DNA from: Mucilaginibacter ginsenosidivorans
GTDB taxonomy: Bacteria; Bacteroidota; Bacteroidia; Sphingobacteriales; Sphingobacteriaceae
DNA: 64,000 bases
Direction of reading: 5' to 3'
NCBI RefSeq assembly: GCF_007971025.1
Contig: NZ_CP042436.1
Coordinates: 3,472,001-3,536,000 of the forward strand
Shown: positions 8,614 through 16,226 of the stretch, one piece after another
Layout of the letters: each line of letters opens with the position of its first letter
Position numbering within the stretch: the first letter of the stretch is position 1
Translations under genes and position numbers: made by a program
The notes under the pieces: generated by a model
Databases searched by the model: none
What the model was told of the DNA's origin: nothing
The model's input: the letters and a program-made list of their open reading frames with translations, nothing else

Positions 8614-9618
8614 ATGCTAAACAAAGGCAATTATCATATTTTAATTATAGAGGATAATCCGGGCGATTTCACCCTGATCGAAGAATTTCTTCTTGAGCAA
8701 ATTGAGGCCCCGCTTATTGTACAAGCATCAACGTTTAAAGAGGCATATGAAATCCTGTTTTTCAAAGCGACCCTTTTTGATCTGATACTTCTTGACCTTT
8801 CATTGCCCGATTGCACCGGCATACTCTTAATAAAGGAAGTAATAGCAATTGCAACGAATGCACCTGTTATTGTTTTGACAGGTTATGCCGACTTAAATTT
8901 TGGTGTAAGATCGCTTTCTCTCGGAATTTCAGATTATCTGCTAAAAGATGAACTGACTTCTATAACGTTGTACAGAAGCATAGTATATAACCTTGAACGT
9001 AAAAAAACAATTTTGGAATTAGCAGAGTCAGAAAAGAAATATAGTCAGTTATTTCAGCTGAGTCCGTTACCCATGTTTGTTTTCGACCTGGAGACGTCAA
9101 TATTCCTGGATGTGAACGATGCATTCATAAAAAATTATGGTTATACGAGGGAAGAAATGCTACAGATGAATTTAGCGGACATCAAATTAACTGAAACTAT
9201 AACGGGCTCTATAGCGGATGCTAAACGCAGGAACGGAGTTTCAGGAATAGCTAAGCATGTTAAGAAAAACGGCGAGGTTATACACGTCGATTTACAAAGT
9301 AACTTTATTCGTTACAAGGGTAGAAAAGCTCAGATCACAATCGCTGGCGACATCACCGAAAGGTTAAGTTACATTAACGCGATTGAACAGCAAAATGAAA
9401 AGCTTCGGGAAATATCATGGATGCAATCGCATATAGTCAGAGCTCCGTTGGCCCGGATAATGGGGTTGGTTGAAGTAATAAGGGAATTAAAGGACAATGA
9501 TGAAGAAAAAGAAATGACATTGGATTTTTTGATGTCATCCGCAAATGAACTGGATGAGGTAATCAAAAAAATTACAGATAAAATTGCTGTAGATGATGAT
9601 TTTACACTTCAAAAATAA
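8614..9618 (+). CDS. Receiver-PAS-DHp protein lacking a kinase ATPase domain
   Basis: The 334-residue protein has a receiver (1-130; Asp61 in LLDLSLP), a PAS domain (about 140-255) and a helical dimerisation/phosphotransfer-like segment containing SHIVRAPLARIMGL (His273), then stops about 60 residues later. No N, G1 or G2 box follows, so it cannot phosphorylate itself. The frame ends in clean coding sequence 11 bp before the next gene, with no sign of a frameshift. A full-length paralogue with the same truncated architecture lies at 12261. It may act as a phosphorelay intermediate or a dominant dimerisation partner (inference). Confidence 0.85.
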   Translation: MLNKGNYHILIIEDNPGDFTLIEEFLLEQIEAPLIVQASTFKEAYEILFFKATLFDLILLDLSLPDCTGILLIKEVIAIATNAPVIVLTGYADLNFGVRSLSLGISDYLLKDELTSITLYRSIVYNLERKKTILELAESEKKYSQLFQLSPLPMFVFDLETSIFLDVNDAFIKNYGYTREEMLQMNLADIKLTETITGSIADAKRRNGVSGIAKHVKKNGEVIHVDLQSNFIRYKGRKAQITIAGDITERLSYINAIEQQNEKLREISWMQSHIVRAPLARIMGLVEVIRELKDNDEEKEMTLDFLMSSANELDEVIKKITDKIAVDDDFTLQK

Positions 9619-9629
9619 TATTAACGCCG

Positions 9630-10718
9630 ATGCCCAATAAAGGTGATCATAATATATTAATTATAGAGGATAACCCGGGTGATCTTGCCCTGGTTGAAGA
9701 GTTCTTGTTTGAGCAGATCGAGTCTCCTGTTTTATCACATGTTTCAAATTTTGTTGATGCGAAAAACGTCCTCACAAACGCGGCGACAGCCTTTGATATC
9801 ATACTTTTGGACCTTTCACTACCTGATAAAACAGGGACACCCCTTATCGAGGAAATAATTAAGGTTAGCGCAAATGCGGCGGTAATAGTTTTGACAGGTT
9901 ATTCGGACCTGAGTTTTGGATTAAGGTCGCTTTCACTGGGGGTATCAGATTATATTTTAAAGGACGAGCTTACTTCGTTGTCGCTTTATAAAAGCATCGT
10001 TTACAGTACCGAACGCAAAAGAATCGCCCTTGCTCTTGAAACATCAGAAAAGCGCGCCAGGCGATTTGCGAAACAATTAAATAGTGTGGTGGAGGAAGAG
10101 CGCTTGCGTATAGCACGAGAAATTCATGATGAATTTGGTCAGCAATTGTCGGGGCTGAAAATGTCAATGGCCTCTTTGAAAAAAAATAATGGCGTCAGCT
10201 CCGATTTACAACCGGTGATCGAAGCCATAGTTACCGATGTAGATAACAGCATACAAACCCTAAGATTGATTGCGAACGAATTGCGGCCTGCATTATTGGA
10301 TAAATTGGGGCTATTTGCAGCAATTGAGTGGCTGGTAAGTGAATTTGAGCGAAAAACTGGTATACAGAGTAAAATATATGTAGAAATAGATCAGCCCTCA
10401 ATCGATAGAACTACCGGGATCAGCATTTTTCGTATATGCCAGGAAGCATTGACCAACATTGCTAAACATGCAGCAGCTTCGCTCGTATCGATAAGATTGG
10501 AAAGCGGGGTAGAAATGATCAAGGTTTATATATCCGATAACGGCAAGGGTATTGATACCCGGACGTTGCAAAATTCTTCTTCGATGGGGTTACTCAACAT
10601 GCGGGAGAGAGCAAGCCTGATAGGTGCGGAACTTAATATAAATAGTGTGCCCGGTAAAGGCACCAATATCGAACTTAAAATAAAAACAAATGGCAACGAA
10701 GATATTGATAGCCGATGA
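9630..10718 (+). CDS. Receiver-HisKA_3 histidine kinase (NarX/DegS type)
   Basis: The 362-residue protein joins a receiver (1-130; Asp61), closely similar to the receivers at 8614 and 12261, to a HisKA_3 helix pair (EEERLRIAREIHDEFGQQ, His166) and a HATPase (about 265-355; DNGKGID, GLLNMRERA). This kinase class phosphorylates LuxR-type regulators, and exactly such a regulator follows with a 29-bp overlap. The receiver presumably makes the kinase responsive to upstream phosphorelay input. No membrane segment is present. Confidence 0.92.
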   Translation: MPNKGDHNILIIEDNPGDLALVEEFLFEQIESPVLSHVSNFVDAKNVLTNAATAFDIILLDLSLPDKTGTPLIEEIIKVSANAAVIVLTGYSDLSFGLRSLSLGVSDYILKDELTSLSLYKSIVYSTERKRIALALETSEKRARRFAKQLNSVVEEERLRIAREIHDEFGQQLSGLKMSMASLKKNNGVSSDLQPVIEAIVTDVDNSIQTLRLIANELRPALLDKLGLFAAIEWLVSEFERKTGIQSKIYVEIDQPSIDRTTGISIFRICQEALTNIAKHAAASLVSIRLESGVEMIKVYISDNGKGIDTRTLQNSSSMGLLNMRERASLIGAELNINSVPGKGTNIELKIKTNGNEDIDSR

Positions 10719-11322
10719 TCATTCAGCAATTAGAATTGGCGTCAGGCAAATTTGCACCGGCGAATTTCCATTTGTTCAATTTGGCGAAGCAACCAACTAC
10801 GCGGAAGTTTTTCAAAAATTAAAAGAATCGGACTGGGACATTGTTATACTCGACATCGATTTGCCCGGCCGTAATGGACTGGATGTTTTGAAACAGATAA
10901 GGGCAGATAAATGCAAAGTGCCGGTTTTGATGTTCAGTTTTCATGGTGAGGAGCAAATCGCCCTCAGGGCGCTGAAGATGGGGGCATCGGGATACCTGTC
11001 AAAAGATACTGCCGACCAGGAACTTATAAAGGCTATTAATAAGATTCTGGACGGGAAAAAATATGTATCGCCGGCGGTTTCAGAAAGATTTCTCGAGATG
11101 ATGGACGACGATGTTATGAAGGAACCACATGAATTATTGTCTGACAGGGAATATCAGACACTTTTACTCATCGCTTCGGGGAAAACTGTTTCGGAAATTG
11201 CAGATATGCTTTATTTAAGTACTCCAACCATAAGTACCTACCGTGCCCGCATCCTGGCGAAAATGAAACTAAAAAATAATGCGGAGCTTACCAACTATGC
11301 CATCAGCCAAAAGTTGGTGTAA
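10690..11322 (+). CDS. NarL/FixJ-family response regulator
   Basis: The 210-residue protein has a receiver (IADDHSAIRIGV; Asp55 in ILDIDLP; Lys in LSKDT) and a C-terminal LuxR-type helix-turn-helix (LSDREYQTLLLIASGKTVSE then STYRARILAKM). It is the likely DNA-binding output of the overlapping HisKA_3 kinase. Targets are unknown. The start ATG at 10690 lies inside the 3' end of the kinase gene, typical of a coupled pair. Confidence 0.93.
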   Translation: MATKILIADDHSAIRIGVRQICTGEFPFVQFGEATNYAEVFQKLKESDWDIVILDIDLPGRNGLDVLKQIRADKCKVPVLMFSFHGEEQIALRALKMGASGYLSKDTADQELIKAINKILDGKKYVSPAVSERFLEMMDDDVMKEPHELLSDREYQTLLLIASGKTVSEIADMLYLSTPTISTYRARILAKMKLKNNAELTNYAISQKLV

Positions 11323-11422
11323 TCTATTTCCTGTCATCCAAACAACTACAAGAGTTTCATAATCAGAACTATAATCAGTCAACAGCTTGTTTAACAACTT
11401 TGAATAGTTAAAAACAAAGCCG

Positions 11423-11659
11423 ATGGATAAGTCTGTAGAACGTTATTTCCTGTATTGCATGAATTTGCAATGCCAAAATTCAATTTACCATAATATGATG
11501 GCAACTCAGATGCCGTTGTCTGAAGAGAGTCTTTTATCGCGGCATTGCTGCACCTATTGCAGTCAGCCCCTGGCTTCTGCAATCGATCTCGAAATAAAAT
11601 ATACACTTGCCAATCTTAATGTGGTAAAACCTGACCTTAAAAACTACATGAAAAATTAA
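11423..11659 (+). CDS. Small Cys-rich protein, possible zinc-binding
   Basis: The 78-residue product has Cys12 and Cys17 (CMNLQC) and a second cluster HCCTYC about 25 residues later, a spacing compatible with a treble-clef or zinc-ribbon-like site (inference). The rest is helical and soluble. It lies 100 bp after the NarL-type regulator and 24 bp before a lipoprotein gene. I do not recognise a family. Confidence 0.5.
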   Translation: MDKSVERYFLYCMNLQCQNSIYHNMMATQMPLSEESLLSRHCCTYCSQPLASAIDLEIKYTLANLNVVKPDLKNYMKN

Positions 11660-11683
11660 AGCATTTATTTAAATCCATATGCC

Positions 11684-12235
11684 ATGAAAACATCTACCCT
11701 GTTGTCATTTACACTGGTTTTATTTGTTGCCTGTAAAAAAGATAAAAAAATTGCACCTGAAATAAAGTCCCCGGTCACGACCGCGATAATTGCGGCAAGT
11801 ACGGACACGATTCCTGACAAATCGGGATTCAAGATCAAGCTATACCAGGACAGTACAACCTACGACGAAACCTGCATCATATTTAAACGGTCTTCGAGTC
11901 CTGATTATGTTTTTAGCGAAGACGCACCCCACCTGGATGGGTTCGGGCATGTTAGCCTGGCCAACATATCCCAGGACGGAACAGACCTTTCCATAAGCTG
12001 TATACCCTATGTACCCGGAATGAACATCGGTTTGGATATCCATACAAAATCGAGCGGACTATTTTTTTTGAAGATCAGCGGAGAATACAGCATGCCCGTA
12101 GATAAACAGATATGGTTAAAAGATAATTACAAAAAAGACAGTGTCGACCTTCGTTCAGAAACCTGTAGTTTCGAAATTGATGAAGCTGATCCTAATACAT
12201 TTGGGAAAAAACGATTTGTGCTTATCATAAAATGA
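11684..12235 (+). CDS. Lipoprotein of unknown function
   Basis: A short lipoprotein signal (MKTSTLLSFTLVLFVACKKD; Cys17 in LFVAC) with Lys residues after the Cys starts this 183-residue protein. The body is beta-rich without a recognised domain. The position between two signalling genes, 25 bp before the second receiver-PAS-DHp gene, suggests co-transcription but gives no function. Confidence 0.7.
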   Translation: MKTSTLLSFTLVLFVACKKDKKIAPEIKSPVTTAIIAASTDTIPDKSGFKIKLYQDSTTYDETCIIFKRSSSPDYVFSEDAPHLDGFGHVSLANISQDGTDLSISCIPYVPGMNIGLDIHTKSSGLFFLKISGEYSMPVDKQIWLKDNYKKDSVDLRSETCSFEIDEADPNTFGKKRFVLIIK

Positions 12236-12260
12236 TGAATGTATTAGTCCTTTTAAGCGC

Positions 12261-13292
12261 ATGGAAATAGTGAATGAGAAGAAAGAGTTCAATATATTAG
12301 TTGTAGAGGATAACCCCGGCGACTTCGCCCTTGTTGAAGAGTTTTTGCTGGAACAAATAAGGCGACTAAACTTAATCCACGCCAAGAACTACCGCGAGGC
12401 AAAAGATATCTTAACGGGCAGATGCGAGCAGTTTGATGTGATACTTCTCGATCTTTCATTGCCTGATAAAACCGGGGCGCCATTGATCAGCGAAATAACG
12501 AAATTGTGTATGAACACACCTGTTATCGTATTGACGGGCTATACTGATTTCGCTTTCGGAATAAAATCTCTTTCCCTGGGCGTTTCGGATTATGTGCTGA
12601 AAGAAGAGTTGACCCCGATATCATTATATAAAAGTATTGTTTATAGCCTCGAGCGCAAAAAGGCAACGCAGGGGCTCGAAGATTCTGAAAAAAGATATAG
12701 CGATCTTTTTCATTTAAGCCCGCAACCTATGTGGGTTTTCGACGTCAGCACACTTTGCTTTCTTAATGTTAATGATGCCGCTATAATGCAATACGGTTAC
12801 AGCAGGGAGGAGTTCCTGTCGATCACAATAAAAGACGTTCGCCCGGAGGAAGAGTTTGCGAAAATAGACAAGGGCATTGAATCTGCTATACTGACCGGGC
12901 AACCGGAGTGTCAATGTAATAATATACACCGGAAAAAAAATGGAGACCTGATACAGGTTGATACTAAAAGTAAAGTAATAGAGTACCAGGGGAAAAAAGC
13001 CGTAGTTACGCTGGCAATTGACGTTACGGAAAGGCTGACCTATATAAAGGCGATCGAATTACAAAATCAAAGATTAAAAGAGATATCATGGATACAGTCT
13101 CATATAGTGCGCGCACCGCTGGCCAGGATAATGGGACTCATTAGTATACTCAAAGAATTGCCAACCGGCGGGGACAAAGAAAAGGCTATGGAATACATAC
13201 TATTATCGGCAAATGAACTGGATAACGCGATAAAGGATATTACAGCAAAATCCAACACAAGCGCGGATGTCATCGTAAAACCAGGTAATTAA
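12261..13292 (+). CDS. Receiver-PAS-DHp protein lacking a kinase ATPase domain (paralogue)
   Basis: This 343-residue protein is a full-length paralogue of the gene at 8614: receiver (1-133; Asp64 in LLDLSLP), PAS (about 145-260), and the DHp-like helix SHIVRAPLARIMGL (His281), again ending without any HATPase boxes. Preservation of the same truncated architecture in two diverged copies argues that the ATP-less form is functional. The acidic residue that usually follows the phospho-His is Ile in both. It is the last gene of the signalling cluster. Confidence 0.85.
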   Translation: MEIVNEKKEFNILVVEDNPGDFALVEEFLLEQIRRLNLIHAKNYREAKDILTGRCEQFDVILLDLSLPDKTGAPLISEITKLCMNTPVIVLTGYTDFAFGIKSLSLGVSDYVLKEELTPISLYKSIVYSLERKKATQGLEDSEKRYSDLFHLSPQPMWVFDVSTLCFLNVNDAAIMQYGYSREEFLSITIKDVRPEEEFAKIDKGIESAILTGQPECQCNNIHRKKNGDLIQVDTKSKVIEYQGKKAVVTLAIDVTERLTYIKAIELQNQRLKEISWIQSHIVRAPLARIMGLISILKELPTGGDKEKAMEYILLSANELDNAIKDITAKSNTSADVIVKPGN

Positions 13293-13541
13293 TTTACGCC
13301 CGCCAGGGCATGGCACCCGCCGTTCCCAATGACTTTCCGAAAGGCACACAAAACCTGTAATTTATCCGGGGCCTTTAAATTTAAAACGCCTGCCTCGCAA
13401 ATATAGCCCCGCAATTTGCCCTGGATATCCGACAATACGGTATAAGGTTTACAATGATACAACTATCTCAGCCACTAAACTTTCCAATACGACGGAACTA
13501 CTTTTGCGCAGGTACAATAAATTACTTTGCGTGATCGATCG

Positions 13542-14723
13542 TCAGTTGTAAATAAAGTCGCCGTTTTCAGAATTAATGGTCACCTGTTTCTGATTGCCGG
13601 CCTCAACGTGACCGATGATCCTGGCATCAACGCCATAACGCTTTGAGATACTGATCAGGTCTGCCGCTATTCCCTTCGGCACATATAGTTCCATGCGATG
13701 TCCCATATTGAATACTTTATACATTTCCTGCCAGCTTGTTTTGGATTCTTCCTGTATCAATTTGAATAGAGGCGGAACAGGGAACAGGTTGTTTTTTATG
13801 ATATGAACGTTATCAACAAAATGCAACACCTTGGTTTGCGCACCACCGCTGCAATGTACCATTCCGTGTATTTGATGGCGGTATTCTTCCAACATGGTCT
13901 TTATTATTGGCGCGTAAGTCCGGGTAGGGGAAAGTACCAGTTTACCTGCTGTTATTAACGCCCCGTCTCCAATATCAATTTTGTCTGTCAGTTTTTTGCT
14001 GCCGGAAAATACAAGATCGTAAGGCACGCCATGATCATAGCTTTCAGGATATTTTTCGGCTACGCTTTTATCAAATACATCGTGCCGGGCCGACGTCAGC
14101 CCGTTCGAGCCCATGCCGCCATTATATTCCTGCTCATAATTGGCTTTTCCGAACGATGCAAGACCCACGATCACATCCCCGGGCTGTATACGGTCGTTTG
14201 ATATTACATCTTCCCGTTTCATTCGGCAGGTAACGGTGGAGTCCACTATAATGGTCCGCACCAGGTCGCCAACGTCAGCCGTTTCGCCGCCGGTTGAAAA
14301 GATACCTAAACCAGCATCTCTCAGTTCGGCCAATATCTCTTCAGTGCCGTTGATGATGGCTGCGATAACTTCGCCCGGAATCAAATTTTTGTTGCGGCCT
14401 ATGGTTGATGAAAGTAAAATATTGTCAATAGCGCCAACGCAAAGCAGATCGTCCAGGTTCATGATGATGGCATCCTGTGCTATTCCACGCCAAACGGAAA
14501 TGTCGCCTGTTTCTTTCCAGTAAGTATATGCCAACGACGATTTGGTGCCTGCTCCGTCGGCATGCATAATGTTGCAGTAAGCAGGATCGTTGTTTAAAAT
14601 ATCAGGAATTATCTTACAGAAAGCCTTGGGGAAAATGCCCTTGTCAATGTTTTTTATAGCGTTATGAACGTCATCTTTCGAGGCTGAGACGCCTCTCTGA
14701 TCGTACCTTTGCGAAGAAATCAT
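13542..14723 (-). CDS. purM: Phosphoribosylformylglycinamidine cyclo-ligase (AIR synthase)
   Basis: The enzyme closes FGAM to AIR with ATP in de novo purine synthesis. The sequence starts MISSQRYDQRGVSASKDDVH and shows the AIRS pattern: HADGAGTKSSLAY, the DDLLCVGA segment, STGGETADVGD, and the C-terminal half with GHRMELY. At 393 aa it is the longer Bacteroidota form. ATG 14723 is favoured over a start 11 codons upstream because an exact TATATTTG promoter element ends 3 bp before it. It stands alone and is divergent from the ClC gene; purL lies 7 kb away. Confidence 0.93.
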   Translation of the reverse strand: MISSQRYDQRGVSASKDDVHNAIKNIDKGIFPKAFCKIIPDILNNDPAYCNIMHADGAGTKSSLAYTYWKETGDISVWRGIAQDAIIMNLDDLLCVGAIDNILLSSTIGRNKNLIPGEVIAAIINGTEEILAELRDAGLGIFSTGGETADVGDLVRTIIVDSTVTCRMKREDVISNDRIQPGDVIVGLASFGKANYEQEYNGGMGSNGLTSARHDVFDKSVAEKYPESYDHGVPYDLVFSGSKKLTDKIDIGDGALITAGKLVLSPTRTYAPIIKTMLEEYRHQIHGMVHCSGGAQTKVLHFVDNVHIIKNNLFPVPPLFKLIQEESKTSWQEMYKVFNMGHRMELYVPKGIAADLISISKRYGVDARIIGHVEAGNQKQVTINSENGDFIYN

Positions 14724-14726
14724 GGG

Positions 14727-14734
14727 CAAATATA
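14727..14734 (-). promoter_or_regulatory. Bacteroidota -7 element of purM
   Basis: On the - strand this reads TATATTTG, an exact TAnnTTTG. It ends only 3 bp before the purM ATG, so transcription should begin at or next to the start codon, giving a leaderless or nearly leaderless mRNA. Confidence 0.6.
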
Positions 14735-14756
14735 GTGTATAATGAGGTTTAAACAT

Positions 14757-14764
14757 TACTTTTG
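14757..14764 (+). promoter_or_regulatory. Bacteroidota -7 element of the ClC gene
   Basis: TACTTTTG is an exact TAnnTTTG on the + strand, 21 bp before the ClC ATG at 14786. It overlaps a possible TTG start at 14762, which argues against that longer start. Confidence 0.6.
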
Positions 14765-14785
14765 CGTTTTCTTATCTATCATTCG

Positions 14786-16207
14786 ATGTCAAACAATATA
14801 CTGTCTAAAATTCGCCTTCACCTTAAACATAGTTTTGACCGCCTGAATAACGAACAACTAAAAAAAAATGTACTTCAGGCAATTCCATTTTGGATCGCAT
14901 CAGTAATAACAGGTTTAATAGCGGTAGTGTATGCAAGGCTCTTTTTGTATGCGGAGGACCTGACCGCTAAAGTTTTTCACTGGCACGCCTGGTTGCTGTT
15001 TATATTAACCCCGGTTTGTTTTATTGCTGCCTGGTGGATAGTAAAGCGGTTCGCTACCTATTCGCGCGGGAGCGGGATACCGCAAGTTGCCGCCGCGATA
15101 GAAATTACCGGCCCTAAAACAGATGATAAGGTAAATAAGCTTTTAAGTATCAAAATTATTGTGGTCAAGGTAATATCAAGCCTTGTGTTGGCGATAGGTG
15201 GTGGTGCGATTGGACGTGAAGGGCCTACAATACAGATAGCTGCTTCGGTATTTAGAAAGATAAATCAGATTTTGCCGGCCTGGTGGCCAAAAGTTGCTAA
15301 AAGGAATATGATAATTACCGGCGCAGCTGCCGGGCTCGCTGCTGCCTTCAACACGCCGCTCGGCGGGATAGTTTTTGCTATAGAAGAACTAACCAAAACC
15401 CACTTCAGCTATTTCAAAACGGCTATTTTTTCGTCGGTGATCATCGCCGGCTTAACCGCACAAGGGATATTAGGCCCTTATCTTTACCTCGGTTATCCTA
15501 AGATCGACAGCCTTTCAACCTTTATTTTCCTAAGCGTGGCACTGGTAGCAGCAATTACAGGTTTATTGGGAAGCGCTATGTCTAAATTCATACTGGTCAT
15601 ACTTAAATGGAAGGCTAAGTTTCGGTTCCAGCGCGAACATGTGATCTACCTGGTCTGCTGCGCGCTTATCATGGTTACATTTGCTTACTTTGTCAATTTC
15701 GCGGCGCTGGGGTCTGGTAAGGATGTGATGCAACGCGTCCTGTTTACTTCAGATAAGTATTCCACGTGGTATATGCCGGTGTTCCGTATTATCGGTCCTG
15801 CGCTGTCGTTTACAACGGGTGCAGCAGGAGGGATATTCGCACCTGCCCTGGGAGCAGGCGCAAGCGTGGGATCGTTCGTGGCAAGCTGGTTCAATTTCTC
15901 CGAAGCTAACACCAACATGCTTATTTTGGCGGGCATGGTTGGCTTCCTGACAGGCGTTACAAGGTCGCCATTTACATCGGCTATCCTGGTATTGGAAATG
16001 ACCGATCGAAATAATGTTATCTTTCACCTTATCCTGGCAGGTATGATAGCAAGTTTAGCCGCGATGCTGGTAGACAAACATTCGTTATACGATCACCTTA
16101 AAGTTCAATACATGATCGACCTCAAGGCTGAGGAGGAAAAGGAGAACGCACAGGAAGAACCCACCCCGGCGGTAATAGAACCACTAAAAAACGAAAGCCC
16201 TGCTTAG
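14786..16207 (+). CDS. ClC-family chloride/proton antiporter or channel
   Basis: The 473-residue protein has about ten membrane helices and the three ClC selectivity signatures: GSGIPQ, GREGP (with the gating Glu) and GGIFAPALGAGAS. The intracellular proton glutamate is kept in FAIEELTKTHF, equivalent to Glu203 of E. coli ClC-ec1, so a 2Cl-/H+ exchanger is more likely than a channel (family knowledge). There is no CBS domain; the acidic tail is low-complexity. The ATG at 14786 follows the TACTTTTG promoter. It converges with glnN. Confidence 0.92.
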   Translation: MSNNILSKIRLHLKHSFDRLNNEQLKKNVLQAIPFWIASVITGLIAVVYARLFLYAEDLTAKVFHWHAWLLFILTPVCFIAAWWIVKRFATYSRGSGIPQVAAAIEITGPKTDDKVNKLLSIKIIVVKVISSLVLAIGGGAIGREGPTIQIAASVFRKINQILPAWWPKVAKRNMIITGAAAGLAAAFNTPLGGIVFAIEELTKTHFSYFKTAIFSSVIIAGLTAQGILGPYLYLGYPKIDSLSTFIFLSVALVAAITGLLGSAMSKFILVILKWKAKFRFQREHVIYLVCCALIMVTFAYFVNFAALGSGKDVMQRVLFTSDKYSTWYMPVFRIIGPALSFTTGAAGGIFAPALGAGASVGSFVASWFNFSEANTNMLILAGMVGFLTGVTRSPFTSAILVLEMTDRNNVIFHLILAGMIASLAAMLVDKHSLYDHLKVQYMIDLKAEEEKENAQEEPTPAVIEPLKNESPA

Positions 16208-16226
16208 TTGTCTTTTTAGCCTGAGC

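Noticed and set aside
13499..13506. TACTTTTG, a perfect -7 element on the + strand
   Set aside because: It points into the 3' end of purM in antisense, and no gene or RNA follows; it is probably chance or a relic.
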